Assembly (NCBI RefSeq): GCF_005405065.1
Contig: NZ_BJDI01000001.1
Span: 248,001-312,000, forward strand
Length of the DNA stretch: 64,000 bases
Reading direction: 5' to 3'
Source: Lactiplantibacillus nangangensis
GTDB taxonomy: Bacteria > Bacillota > Bacilli > Lactobacillales > Lactobacillaceae
This document shows, piece after piece, positions 57,132 to 64,000 of this stretch; within the stretch, counting starts at the first letter, position 1, and every line of letters starts with the position of its first letter. Position numbers and translations under genes: made by a program. The notes beneath the pieces are model-generated. The model saw nothing but the letters and a program-made list of their open reading frames with translations. It searched no databases and was not told the DNA's origin.

Positions 57132-57172
57132 AAATAATGACGAAGCCAGTCAATTAGCTTCGTCATTATTTT
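57132..57172. terminator. bidirectional terminator after the HpaB-like gene
   Basis: AAATAATGACGAAGC and GCTTCGTCATTATTTT form a perfect 15-bp stem with a 10-nt loop. It touches the stop codon of the minus-strand gene. Confidence 0.88.
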
Positions 57173-58586
57173 AGTGATTTAAGAGTTGATCTAACATGGT
57201 ATTCCCAGCACTTAAATCTTCGTCCAAGTAGTGCTTGGAACGAATTCGCATGGGATCACCACCATGATAGTATTCGTACATTAATTGGCGTTGCCCGAAA
57301 CCGGAACTAGATAAGTCAAAGGCTAAATTGAGTAATTTAGACCGATCTTTAGCATCTGCTTGCGAAGTTGCTAGAGCCTTTTCCAAAATGGAGCCATTGT
57401 CGCCGTCGAATTCACCAAATCCAGGGACACCGACCATGGAGCCAGCTGCTAAGCGTTGCGTGACTTGCATGGCTTCTTCAAAGAAACCCGGAAGGCTCGC
57501 ACGAACGGCTAACAAGGCCTGTAAATCCGGCGTATAGATACCGAATTCATCCAATTGGCCGTTATCCTCAGAACGAGTGATCGTGCCCTTGATTAATTCC
57601 AAGTTCGCGGTTAAACGGCCCAGTTTTTCTTGGACGCCTAGGAAGTGGTCTAAACCTAAAGTGTGCGCGACGCGGATGGCGAGACTGGTGGCAAATTCAA
57701 GTTTCGTAATGCCACGGACCTCATCTTGGTGAGAGGTATGCCCGAAAATACCAGTTTCAATAAAGAATCGATTACTCATCTCGTAGTCGTTTTCCACGAA
57801 GACCTGATTCCAAGGAATGAAGGCGTGGTCGAAGACAATATAGGCGTCGATTTCGTCTAGGGCGTTACTGAGGGGATAATCGTCCTCAGTGTAACCGGGA
57901 TGATCAAGCAGTTTACGACAAATGATTTTCACGCCGGGGGTATTTAACGGTGTCGCAAAGGCTACCCCGTAGCTGGTGTCGCCTTTTTCTAGGAGCAACT
58001 CTGGTGGATTAAAGATAAGCAAGTCATCCGCGATCGGCGCCATTGTGTTGACCATTTTAGCGCCCGAGACAACGATACCGTCTGGCCGACGCTCGATCGT
58101 GTGCACGCCAGCATAGCCGCTTGGAATCGCGTTAATGGGCTTACTCCGGTCGAGTTGTGGATTTTGTAAGGCGTGACTGATGAAAATATCATTGGCTTTG
58201 ACCCATTCCGCATAGTGCTTGGCATTCTCGCCAAAGTTAGTGTACTGATTATGCCCTAAAAAGGCGCTCCGCTCCGCTAAAACGGCCATCCCGGTTGCCA
58301 AAAAGTCTGGCGTCCGACCAAGCATGCCGTTGTTCGCTTGGGCAATTTCTTGATAAGCTTGGTGTTTTTGACGTAAATCGTCAACGGTCCGGGGAACCTT
58401 ATAAGCGATGTCGTAGCGATGGCCATTTTCGACGTAGGTGTGGATGTCGGGATGCGACTTTTGCAAGGTATAGTATTGATTATTTAATGCTAAAGTTTTG
58501 CGAAAAATCGGAATATCCGCCACCTTAATTCGGTGACCATTCAGATAGACGGCGCGGCCGTCATCAAGTTCTTCAATTGTGTGCAT
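57171..58586 (-). CDS. 4-hydroxyphenylacetate 3-monooxygenase-family (HpaB-like) flavoprotein
   Basis: A 471-residue HpaB/PvcC-family enzyme using reduced flavin. The N-terminal domain starts HTIEELDDGRAVYLNGHRIK; the flavin-binding middle has GVAFATPLNTPGVKIICR and AYIVFDHAFIPWNQVFVEND; the helical C-terminal domain has FGEFDGDNGSILEKALATSQ and YEYYHGGDPMR. It may hydroxylate a phenol, but the family also includes dehydratase-like members, and no reductase partner (HpaC) is seen in the window. GGAGGAG precedes the ATG. Confidence 0.85.
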   Translation of the reverse strand: MHTIEELDDGRAVYLNGHRIKVADIPIFRKTLALNNQYYTLQKSHPDIHTYVENGHRYDIAYKVPRTVDDLRQKHQAYQEIAQANNGMLGRTPDFLATGMAVLAERSAFLGHNQYTNFGENAKHYAEWVKANDIFISHALQNPQLDRSKPINAIPSGYAGVHTIERRPDGIVVSGAKMVNTMAPIADDLLIFNPPELLLEKGDTSYGVAFATPLNTPGVKIICRKLLDHPGYTEDDYPLSNALDEIDAYIVFDHAFIPWNQVFVENDYEMSNRFFIETGIFGHTSHQDEVRGITKLEFATSLAIRVAHTLGLDHFLGVQEKLGRLTANLELIKGTITRSEDNGQLDEFGIYTPDLQALLAVRASLPGFFEEAMQVTQRLAAGSMVGVPGFGEFDGDNGSILEKALATSQADAKDRSKLLNLAFDLSSSGFGQRQLMYEYYHGGDPMRIRSKHYLDEDLSAGNTMLDQLLNH

Positions 58587-58626
58587 TTAAACTCCTCCTT
58601 TTGAGTCTCAAGACTAGCATACCAAA

Positions 58627-58640
58627 TTAAGCGCTTTCTT
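58627..58640 (-). promoter_or_regulatory. possible CcpA (cre) site upstream of the HpaB-like gene
   Basis: On the minus strand AGAAAGCGCTTAAT shares the palindromic GAAAGCGCTT core with the cre consensus but lacks the outer TG/CA. It lies 41-54 bp before the start codon. Confidence 0.3.
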
Positions 58641-58760
58641 AGACTGTAATCACGTAAACGATGAATATAATTGTTTTTCCGTTGAAAATTGCCTAATTTA
58701 GCAGGTAAAAAGGTGAGATATGGTACGCTATAGAGTAATTAAACCAAGGGATGGGGTAGC

Positions 58761-59342
58761 GTGACCACTGATGAAATTTTTCGTGCGATTCAGGCAGATC
58801 CACAAAATCAAGATTTTACCAAACAAGGGATTCAACCGTTGTATCATGTTGACGCCAATGCCAAAATTTTATTGATCAGTCAGGCGCCCAGTCGTCGAGC
58901 ACAAGCCACGATGACCTTCTGGGATGATGCTAGTGGTGATCGATTACGAGATTGGATGGGCGTGACCAAAGATCAGTTTTATCATGCTGGTAAAATCGCG
59001 GTCCTACCGCTGGACTTTTATTACCCTGGCAAACAGCCGCATGGTGGCGATCTACCGCCAAGGAAAGGTTTTGCCGATAAGTGGCATGCGCCATTACTGA
59101 AATTAATGCCGAACATTCAACTCACGTTATTGATTGGGGCATATGCGCAAAAGGCTTATTTACCGACTCGGCCGAAAACACTGACGGCGACGGTTGCGCA
59201 CTATGCCGACTATTTGCCGGATTATTTTCCGTTAGTCCACCCGTCACCCTTAAATTATGGCTGGCTAAATCAGCATCCATGGTTTCTGATAACGGTGGTA
59301 CCGGTATTGCAGCAACGTGTCGCTCAAATTATAAAAGAATAG
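58761..59342 (+). CDS. uracil-DNA glycosylase superfamily protein
   Basis: A 193-residue member of the UDG-like fold, not the classical Ung. Motifs are ILLISQAPSRRAQATMTFWD near the N-terminus (motif 1 region) and FPLVHPSPLNYGW (motif 2-like HPSP). A base-excision role is plausible, but the active-site residues are not those of proven enzymes, so activity is uncertain. Start GTG 58761 after GGGATGGGG. Twelve bp before the next gene. Confidence 0.75.
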   Translation: MTTDEIFRAIQADPQNQDFTKQGIQPLYHVDANAKILLISQAPSRRAQATMTFWDDASGDRLRDWMGVTKDQFYHAGKIAVLPLDFYYPGKQPHGGDLPPRKGFADKWHAPLLKLMPNIQLTLLIGAYAQKAYLPTRPKTLTATVAHYADYLPDYFPLVHPSPLNYGWLNQHPWFLITVVPVLQQRVAQIIKE

Positions 59343-59354
59343 GATATCAGTCAA

Positions 59355-60410
59355 ATGCCAACAAATAATGAGATAACTAAATATTGGTCAGATTTTCAAC
59401 AAGCCGATGAGTACAAGGCCTGTCAAGATTACCCAACACAGCAAGTTAAAGCGACTGTGGTCACATTTATGCAATCACTGCATACGAGTTTTAAAAAGTT
59501 ACGCCTTAGTGATATTAAAGCGATGTTTGAGGATTTATGGGGCATGACTTTGATGGATGACAATTCGAATGCCTTACCTTTTTTCAAGATGACCTATCAA
59601 ATTTTAGTCGCTTTCTTACAGTACCTAATCACCAATCAGAAGATTGAGGTGTCCGAATCTGAGTTAACCACTTTTCTAGAAAGCTTTGAAGAAGAAAATG
59701 GGCTGTTTTCAGATGATTACTATGGTGATGATGATTGGGATTGGACCGATGATTTTCCAGATCGTGACATTAACCAAGATCCTCATTTAGCCAACTGGCA
59801 AGCACGGACGGCACAGGATATTCAGGATTATACCGACGGTTGGCTGACGGCTTATTATCAGAGTAAGGCGTGGCAACAGCGGCCAGACGGCGTTGACCAA
59901 GAATTCTTAACGGTGGTCGTTAACGCTTTGGTTGAGCGGGGCTATGACCATTATCGCAAGACGCCTAAATCGTGGACGAAGTCGGTATTGGTCGCTATTT
60001 TAGCAACGACGATGGTCGATGATTTCGACTTTTCTGAGGCTGAGCTGCAGGCAATCGTCCCGATGCTCAATCAATTCTTGGCCTTTGTAGCGTCGCAAGG
60101 ATGGCTAAACGCTAAGCGGGCAGCCAATTATCAACGCTACTTGCAGTCAGGAGTTGCTAAGATGTTAGCGGCGGCTGAGAAGAAAGCAGCTGGACCAGAT
60201 CCATTAGATTTAGTTATTGACCAGATGCAACGTGAAGGCATCGACATTCAGGATTGGGATGCTGTTGAGGCTTACTTTGACCGCATGAAGGCGGATGGCT
60301 CGTATGATCAGTTGTTGCATGACATGTATGGTGATGATGACGACGATGGTACTACGCCAGATAATGTGGTGTCGTTAGACGATGCGCGCAAAGCTAAGCA
60401 TAAGCACTAG
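59355..60410 (+). CDS. hypothetical acidic protein (351 aa)
   Basis: 351 residues, soluble, strongly acidic with two Asp/Glu runs (EEENGLFSDDYYGDDDWDWT; YGDDDDDGTTPDN) and a basic tail (ARKAKHKH). Mostly helical by appearance. No recognised domain. It lies between a UDG-like gene and a TetM-like GTPase, 12 and 15 bp from them, so the three form one operon. Confidence 0.75.
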   Translation: MPTNNEITKYWSDFQQADEYKACQDYPTQQVKATVVTFMQSLHTSFKKLRLSDIKAMFEDLWGMTLMDDNSNALPFFKMTYQILVAFLQYLITNQKIEVSESELTTFLESFEEENGLFSDDYYGDDDWDWTDDFPDRDINQDPHLANWQARTAQDIQDYTDGWLTAYYQSKAWQQRPDGVDQEFLTVVVNALVERGYDHYRKTPKSWTKSVLVAILATTMVDDFDFSEAELQAIVPMLNQFLAFVASQGWLNAKRAANYQRYLQSGVAKMLAAAEKKAAGPDPLDLVIDQMQREGIDIQDWDAVEAYFDRMKADGSYDQLLHDMYGDDDDDGTTPDNVVSLDDARKAKHKH

Positions 60411-60425
60411 AAAGGGGGTCTAGAC

Positions 60426-62387
60426 ATGAAATCATTAGTTGCTGGCGTTATTGCCCACGTCGATGCCGGGAAAACGACCCTTTCAGAGGCGTTACTTTAT
60501 CGGACGGGAGCCTTGCGTCAGCTGGGGCGCGTGGATAATGGTGATGCTTTTCTTGATTCAGATGATTTGGAAAAACAGCGTGGCATTACGATTTTCTCAC
60601 ACCAAGCTAGTTTTAAAACGCCAGCTTTAGCCATGACGCTCTTAGATACACCGGGGCACGTGGATTTTGCTAGCCAAACGGAGCAAGTACTAAGCGTGCT
60701 TGATTATGCCATTTTGGTTGTTTCGGCGACCGATGGCATTCAAGGCTATACGCGGACACTTTGGCGATTACTTGAAAGATATCGTGTCCCGGTATTCATT
60801 TTTGTGAACAAAATGGACGTCGACGGTGTTAATCAACGCCAAGTTTTAAGCCAGTTACAAGCAGAACTCTCTGATAAGTGTGTCGCTTTTCAGACACCTG
60901 AACTTTCGGATGAAACTTATGAAGCTTTGGCACTGCAAGATGAAAGATTGCTGGATGAGTTCTTAGCGCACGGTAAACTTGCGGACACGGCTGTTCAAAA
61001 ATTAATTCAGACACGGTCGGCTTTCCCTTGTTATTTTGGATCGGCATTGAAGGTCGATGGGGTCGACGAGTTAATTGTCGGCTTAGAACGGTGGACGACA
61101 ACTGCGACTTATCCGACTGAATTTGGTGCCCGCGTTTTTAAAATTTCTTATGATGAGACTGGCGCACGGTTAACTTGGTTACGATTGACTGGTGGTCAGT
61201 TGGCAAATAAGGCAGTTATTCTAGGCGAACAAAAAGTCAATCAGATTCGAGTCTACAACGGCGTGAAATTTGAGATTCGACCAACGATTCAAGCCGGTGA
61301 CGTTTGTGCGATTCCAGGCTTAACCGGCACGTACCCGGGTCAGGGGTTAGGAACTTTGGCAGATGCTCAACGACCAGTGATGCAACCAGTTCTGACTTAT
61401 CGGCTAGATCCGAATGGTAATGACTTACATGCCTGTTTAGCTGCGATGCGACAATTAGAAGATGAGGACCCACAACTTAAAGTGACTTGGTCCAGTCAAT
61501 TACAAGAGTTACGTGTGCAACTCATGGGCACGATCCAACTTGAAGTTTTGCAACAACTTTTAAACGATCGTTTTCAGTTAGCTGTTAAATTTGTTGAAGG
61601 TAGCATTTTATATCAAGAAACGATTACACAAGCCGTTGAAGGGGTCGGGCACTTCGAACCATTACGACACTATGCCGAGGTGCATTTACTCCTACAACCG
61701 GCGCCACGCGGCAGTGGTTTAACGTTTAAGGCTGATTGTTCATTGGAAGTTTTAGGCAAGAATTGGCAACATCAAGTCTTATCTAATTTGCAAGCCAAGC
61801 CACAACTGGGTGTGTTGACTGGCTCACCATTGACTGATGTGAAGGTGACTTTGGTCGGTGGTCGATCTAGCAATGTGCATTCGGTTGGTGGCGATTTCCG
61901 TGAGGCAACTTGGCGGGCACTGCGTCAAGGCTTGATGATGTTGAAGCAGACAGAAAACTGTCAGTTGTTAGAACCGTGGTATCGGTTCAGCTTAACGGTT
62001 GGACAGGATCAGATTGGGCGTGCCATGACGGATATTCAGCGTATGCATGGGAGCTTTGACACCCCGGTGACGGACCAAACTGGTCACGCCACCTTAACTG
62101 GCACGGCGCCAGTTTCGGAAATGCAAGCTTACCCACAAACAGTGCGAGCGTATACTCATGGTCAAGGCCAATTAGAGTGCTTGATCGATGGTTATCGACC
62201 GTGCCATAATCAGGCAGAAGTGTTGGCTGCACAGGCTTATGATCCAGTCGGTGATTTGGAAAATACGCCAGATTCCGTCTTCTGTGCGCACGGTGCTGGT
62301 TATCCGGTGCCATGGGATCAAGTTCCGGCGATGGCGCATTTTCCGTATGTTTATAATGAAAGTATGTTAGTCAATTTGAGTGACTAA
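60426..62387 (+). CDS. TetM/EF-G-like translational GTPase (ribosomal protection type)
   Basis: A 653-residue GTPase. G1 is AHVDAGKTTLSEALL, switch I is EKQRGITIFSHQ, G3 is LDTPGHVDF, G4 is NKMD. Domains II-V follow, including VGGDFREATWRALRQGL. It resembles tetracycline ribosomal-protection proteins (TetM, TetO), but chromosomal lactobacillus relatives are not established as resistance genes. AAAGGGGG precedes the ATG. Last gene of a three-gene operon. Confidence 0.85.
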   Translation: MKSLVAGVIAHVDAGKTTLSEALLYRTGALRQLGRVDNGDAFLDSDDLEKQRGITIFSHQASFKTPALAMTLLDTPGHVDFASQTEQVLSVLDYAILVVSATDGIQGYTRTLWRLLERYRVPVFIFVNKMDVDGVNQRQVLSQLQAELSDKCVAFQTPELSDETYEALALQDERLLDEFLAHGKLADTAVQKLIQTRSAFPCYFGSALKVDGVDELIVGLERWTTTATYPTEFGARVFKISYDETGARLTWLRLTGGQLANKAVILGEQKVNQIRVYNGVKFEIRPTIQAGDVCAIPGLTGTYPGQGLGTLADAQRPVMQPVLTYRLDPNGNDLHACLAAMRQLEDEDPQLKVTWSSQLQELRVQLMGTIQLEVLQQLLNDRFQLAVKFVEGSILYQETITQAVEGVGHFEPLRHYAEVHLLLQPAPRGSGLTFKADCSLEVLGKNWQHQVLSNLQAKPQLGVLTGSPLTDVKVTLVGGRSSNVHSVGGDFREATWRALRQGLMMLKQTENCQLLEPWYRFSLTVGQDQIGRAMTDIQRMHGSFDTPVTDQTGHATLTGTAPVSEMQAYPQTVRAYTHGQGQLECLIDGYRPCHNQAEVLAAQAYDPVGDLENTPDSVFCAHGAGYPVPWDQVPAMAHFPYVYNESMLVNLSD

Positions 62388-62404
62388 TATTTGAGAAATA
62401 AAAA

Positions 62405-62902
62405 ATGGAGTTAGTATTAAATCTTGAAGACATTTATTTGCGGTTTCGAACGCAATTAATTGATAATCATTATGGCTATAGTGATGAATATTTTGATAAT
62501 TTAAAAGAATTTCGTGGTGAGATATTTATCAACGATAATTTAAATTATCATTTTAGGGGCTTCTGGGGATGGCCAGATGCAAATTCACTTGCAAAACTGT
62601 GCCAAGAGTTTTTAAAGGGAACATTAACAAAGTCTGTTCAATACTTTTCAGAAAGTATTGAAGAAGAATCGGCATTTGAAGTGTGTTTTGACCCTCTAAA
62701 TTCATCTGTTTGTTGGAAAACTTTTTTATATAATCAACATGACGAGTTAACAGAACACGGAATTACGTTGACCTTAACTGATGAAAGCTGTAAAGCTTTG
62801 GCAGTGTACTTGGCTTTACAGACGGGAACAGTGGCTTATGATGATCCACAGATTATAAAGTATATCCAACAAGGTATGTTAGTGGAACAATCAGGTTTCT
62901 AA
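62405..62902 (+). CDS. hypothetical protein (165 aa)
   Basis: 165 residues, soluble, aromatic and acidic (NHYGYSDEYFDNLKEF; YHFRGFWGWPDANSL). No recognised family; it has the look of small immunity-type or DUF proteins. There is no clear ribosome-binding site (18 bp after the previous stop), and G+C is lower than its neighbours, so it may be a later arrival. Confidence 0.6.
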   Translation: MELVLNLEDIYLRFRTQLIDNHYGYSDEYFDNLKEFRGEIFINDNLNYHFRGFWGWPDANSLAKLCQEFLKGTLTKSVQYFSESIEEESAFEVCFDPLNSSVCWKTFLYNQHDELTEHGITLTLTDESCKALAVYLALQTGTVAYDDPQIIKYIQQGMLVEQSGF

Positions 62903-62951
62903 ATAAGAAGTACTAACCTACCTTTATTGTCAGGTTAGTACTTCTTATTTT
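62902..62951. terminator. bidirectional terminator
   Basis: AATAAGAAGTACTAACCT and AGGTTAGTACTTCTTATT form an 18-bp perfect stem with flanking A/T runs, between convergent genes. Confidence 0.9.
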
Positions 62952-63401
62952 TTAGTTTGGATAAACGACATGGAATCTTTCTAAAACCATTGATGCGGAA
63001 TTAGGGTCAAACTTTTGACCAACTGACGCGTATTCTTGTTTGAAAAAGGTGTCATGGGCCTGACGCCAATAAGCGTAACTACGATCACCTTCGCCCTCGT
63101 GATAGGCATGGTCAGCATCGACTGCCGCGTAAGCTTTGATTTCGACTGAGTCCGTCTTAGTCACACAGATGGGGTCATTTTGGCTATTCAAGATGACGTC
63201 ATAGGCGCCCGCTTGCGGCAATGGTTCATCAGTTTCATATAAATCATACGCGCTGGTCGTAGCGGTTTTGATGCCAGTCAAAACTAGCTTGGCAAGGTCG
63301 TCCGCATCAACGCCGAATTGATAGGCGCTTTGTAAGGTAGTTGTCGCAGGCAGATTCAATACTGATTTAGCTTGTTCGAAAAAGGTTTCTGGGTTCATCA
63401 T
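62952..63401 (-). CDS. ASCH-domain protein
   Basis: A 149-residue ASCH (PUA-like fold) protein. Features are LTGIKTATTSAYDLYETDEP (the conserved G-x-K-x-x-T turn), PQAGAYDVILNSQNDPICVT, and the late AYWRQAHDTFFKQEY. ASCH proteins bind RNA and some are ribonucleases or amidohydrolases; the role here is unknown. Start is the first of two adjacent ATGs, behind AGGAGA. Confidence 0.85.
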   Translation of the reverse strand: MMNPETFFEQAKSVLNLPATTTLQSAYQFGVDADDLAKLVLTGIKTATTSAYDLYETDEPLPQAGAYDVILNSQNDPICVTKTDSVEIKAYAAVDADHAYHEGEGDRSYAYWRQAHDTFFKQEYASVGQKFDPNSASMVLERFHVVYPN

Positions 63402-63439
63402 GAGGTCTCCTATCTAGTTGAGCTAATTATACGCTAAAA

Positions 63440-63455
63440 TGTTTCACGTGAAACA
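63440..63455. other. parS: parS site (ParB/Spo0J-binding)
   Basis: A second perfect TGTTTCACGTGAAACA, 6.9 kb from the first. Between the ASCH gene and the alcohol dehydrogenase promoter. Confidence 0.9.
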
Positions 63456-63475
63456 AACTCAATTTTTTAAAAGGC

Positions 63476-63506
63476 TTGCCTTAAAGTCCACTTTAAGGGG
63501 TAGGCT
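63476..63506 (+). promoter_or_regulatory. MerR-type promoter/operator of the alcohol dehydrogenase gene
   Basis: TTGCCT (63476-63481) and TAGGCT (63501-63506) are separated by 19 bp, the over-long spacer of MerR-controlled promoters. The spacer is filled by the perfect dyad CCTTAAAGT, CC, ACTTTAAGG (63479-63498). Confidence 0.7.
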
Positions 63507-63590
63507 ACAATTGTTAGGATAATTAACTTTTCTCGACGGGCTAGTGCTAACTCGTTACAATTAAACTAAATGAATTTGGAGATGGTAGTG

Positions 63591-64000
63591 ATGAAAACTG
63601 CAGTATTTGTCGAACCTGGAAAAATGGTTGTTCAAGACTTACCCAAGGCGCAAGTCAAGCAACCGACTGACGCCGTATTGAAAATCGTACGGGCTTGTGT
63701 CTGCGGATCAGACCTCTGGTGGTATCGTGGCATTTCTAAGCGCCAAGCGAATAGTCCCGTGGGTCATGAAGCGATTGGTATTGTCGAATCAGTCGGTACG
63801 GCGGTTACCAATGTTAAACCCGGTGATTTTGTGATTGCGCCATTTACCCATGGGTGCGGTCATTGTGCAGCCTGTTTAGCTGGCTTTGATGGTGATTGTT
63901 TAAACAAGACTGATGATGAGATTGTTGGCTATCAAGGGGAATATCTGCGTTTTAAAAATGCTGATTGGGCATTGGTGAAGATTCCCGGTCAACCCGCTGA
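63591..64000 (+). CDS. zinc-dependent alcohol dehydrogenase (3' partial)
   Basis: The first 136 residues of an MDR-family zinc dehydrogenase. They show VCGSDLWWYRG (catalytic Zn Cys-Ser-Asp), NSPVGHEAIGIVESVG (GHE), and the structural-zinc loop HGCGHCAACLAGFDGDC (four Cys). GGAGATGG precedes the ATG. The frame runs off the window. A MerR-type promoter upstream suggests control by an aldehyde- or thiol-sensing MerR regulator outside the window. Confidence 0.9.
   Translation, partial: MKTAVFVEPGKMVVQDLPKAQVKQPTDAVLKIVRACVCGSDLWWYRGISKRQANSPVGHEAIGIVESVGTAVTNVKPGDFVIAPFTHGCGHCAACLAGFDGDCLNKTDDEIVGYQGEYLRFKNADWALVKIPGQPA

Noticed and set aside
60426-62387. Acquired tetracycline resistance gene tet(M)
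   Set aside because: It sits in a chromosomal operon without mobile flanks and looks like a diverged chromosomal homologue; resistance cannot be claimed.

Overview
The window looks like an origin-proximal chromosome segment of a lactobacillus, most likely the Lactiplantibacillus plantarum group. The basis is gene content and order: a glgBCDAP glycogen operon, a maltose phosphorylase/beta-phosphoglucomutase pair, walRKHI-walJ-htrA and rlmH, plus two perfect ParB (parS) sites. The species call rests on remembered gene order and was not checked by any search.

Layout. (1) 1-9.8 kb: glycogen synthesis and breakdown operon glgB(partial)-glgC-glgD-glgA-glgP-amylase, translationally coupled and closed by a terminator. 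(2) 10-16.7 kb: a Cof-type HAD phosphatase, a small P-loop kinase-like protein, then the minus-strand map-pgmB pair, flanked by two inverted ~200-bp copies of a structured repeat whose stems covary, and a flavin-split-barrel protein. (3) 16.86-31.33 kb: an integrated 14.5-kb satellite in tRNA-Lys(CTT). It has integrase, repressor, an excisionase-like protein, prim-pol, a VapE helicase, head closure, HNH, TerS, TerL, portal, a protease-capsid fusion, a connector, an ArpU-like regulator and a Panacea (DUF4065) cassette. It has no tail, holin or lysin genes, which is the architecture of a capsid-forming phage-inducible chromosomal island (cf-PICI). It also carries two inverted, near-identical origin-like iteron sequences and a nine-hairpin array just upstream of terS. 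(4) 31.3-39.9 kb: tRNA-Lys, the essential WalRK envelope-stress locus, htrA with a hairpin between Shine-Dalgarno and start, an intergenic DnaA-box cluster, and rlmH.

(5) 39.9-55.6 kb: an A+T-rich accessory region. It holds a two-repeat relic CRISPR, a membrane protein plus DUF2971 protein pair, two decayed genes, a 14-repeat CRISPR array, a complete type I-E cas operon (cas3-casABCDE-cas1-cas2/dnaQ) and a second 7-repeat array. The two intact arrays differ only in the repeat loop, and the relic repeats look like an older, fully paired form. (6) 55.6-64 kb: a FusB-like EF-G-binding protein, a secreted Apf-like cell-wall protein, an HpaB-family flavin monooxygenase, a uracil-DNA-glycosylase-family protein, a TetM-like GTPase, an ASCH protein, and the start of a zinc alcohol dehydrogenase behind a MerR-type 19-bp-spacer promoter.

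No insertion sequence was recognised. The best candidates for undescribed biology are the satellite with its duplicated origin-like sequence and hairpin array, the covarying repeat around map-pgmB, the Panacea partner protein, and the DUF2971/membrane pair beside the CRISPR locus.
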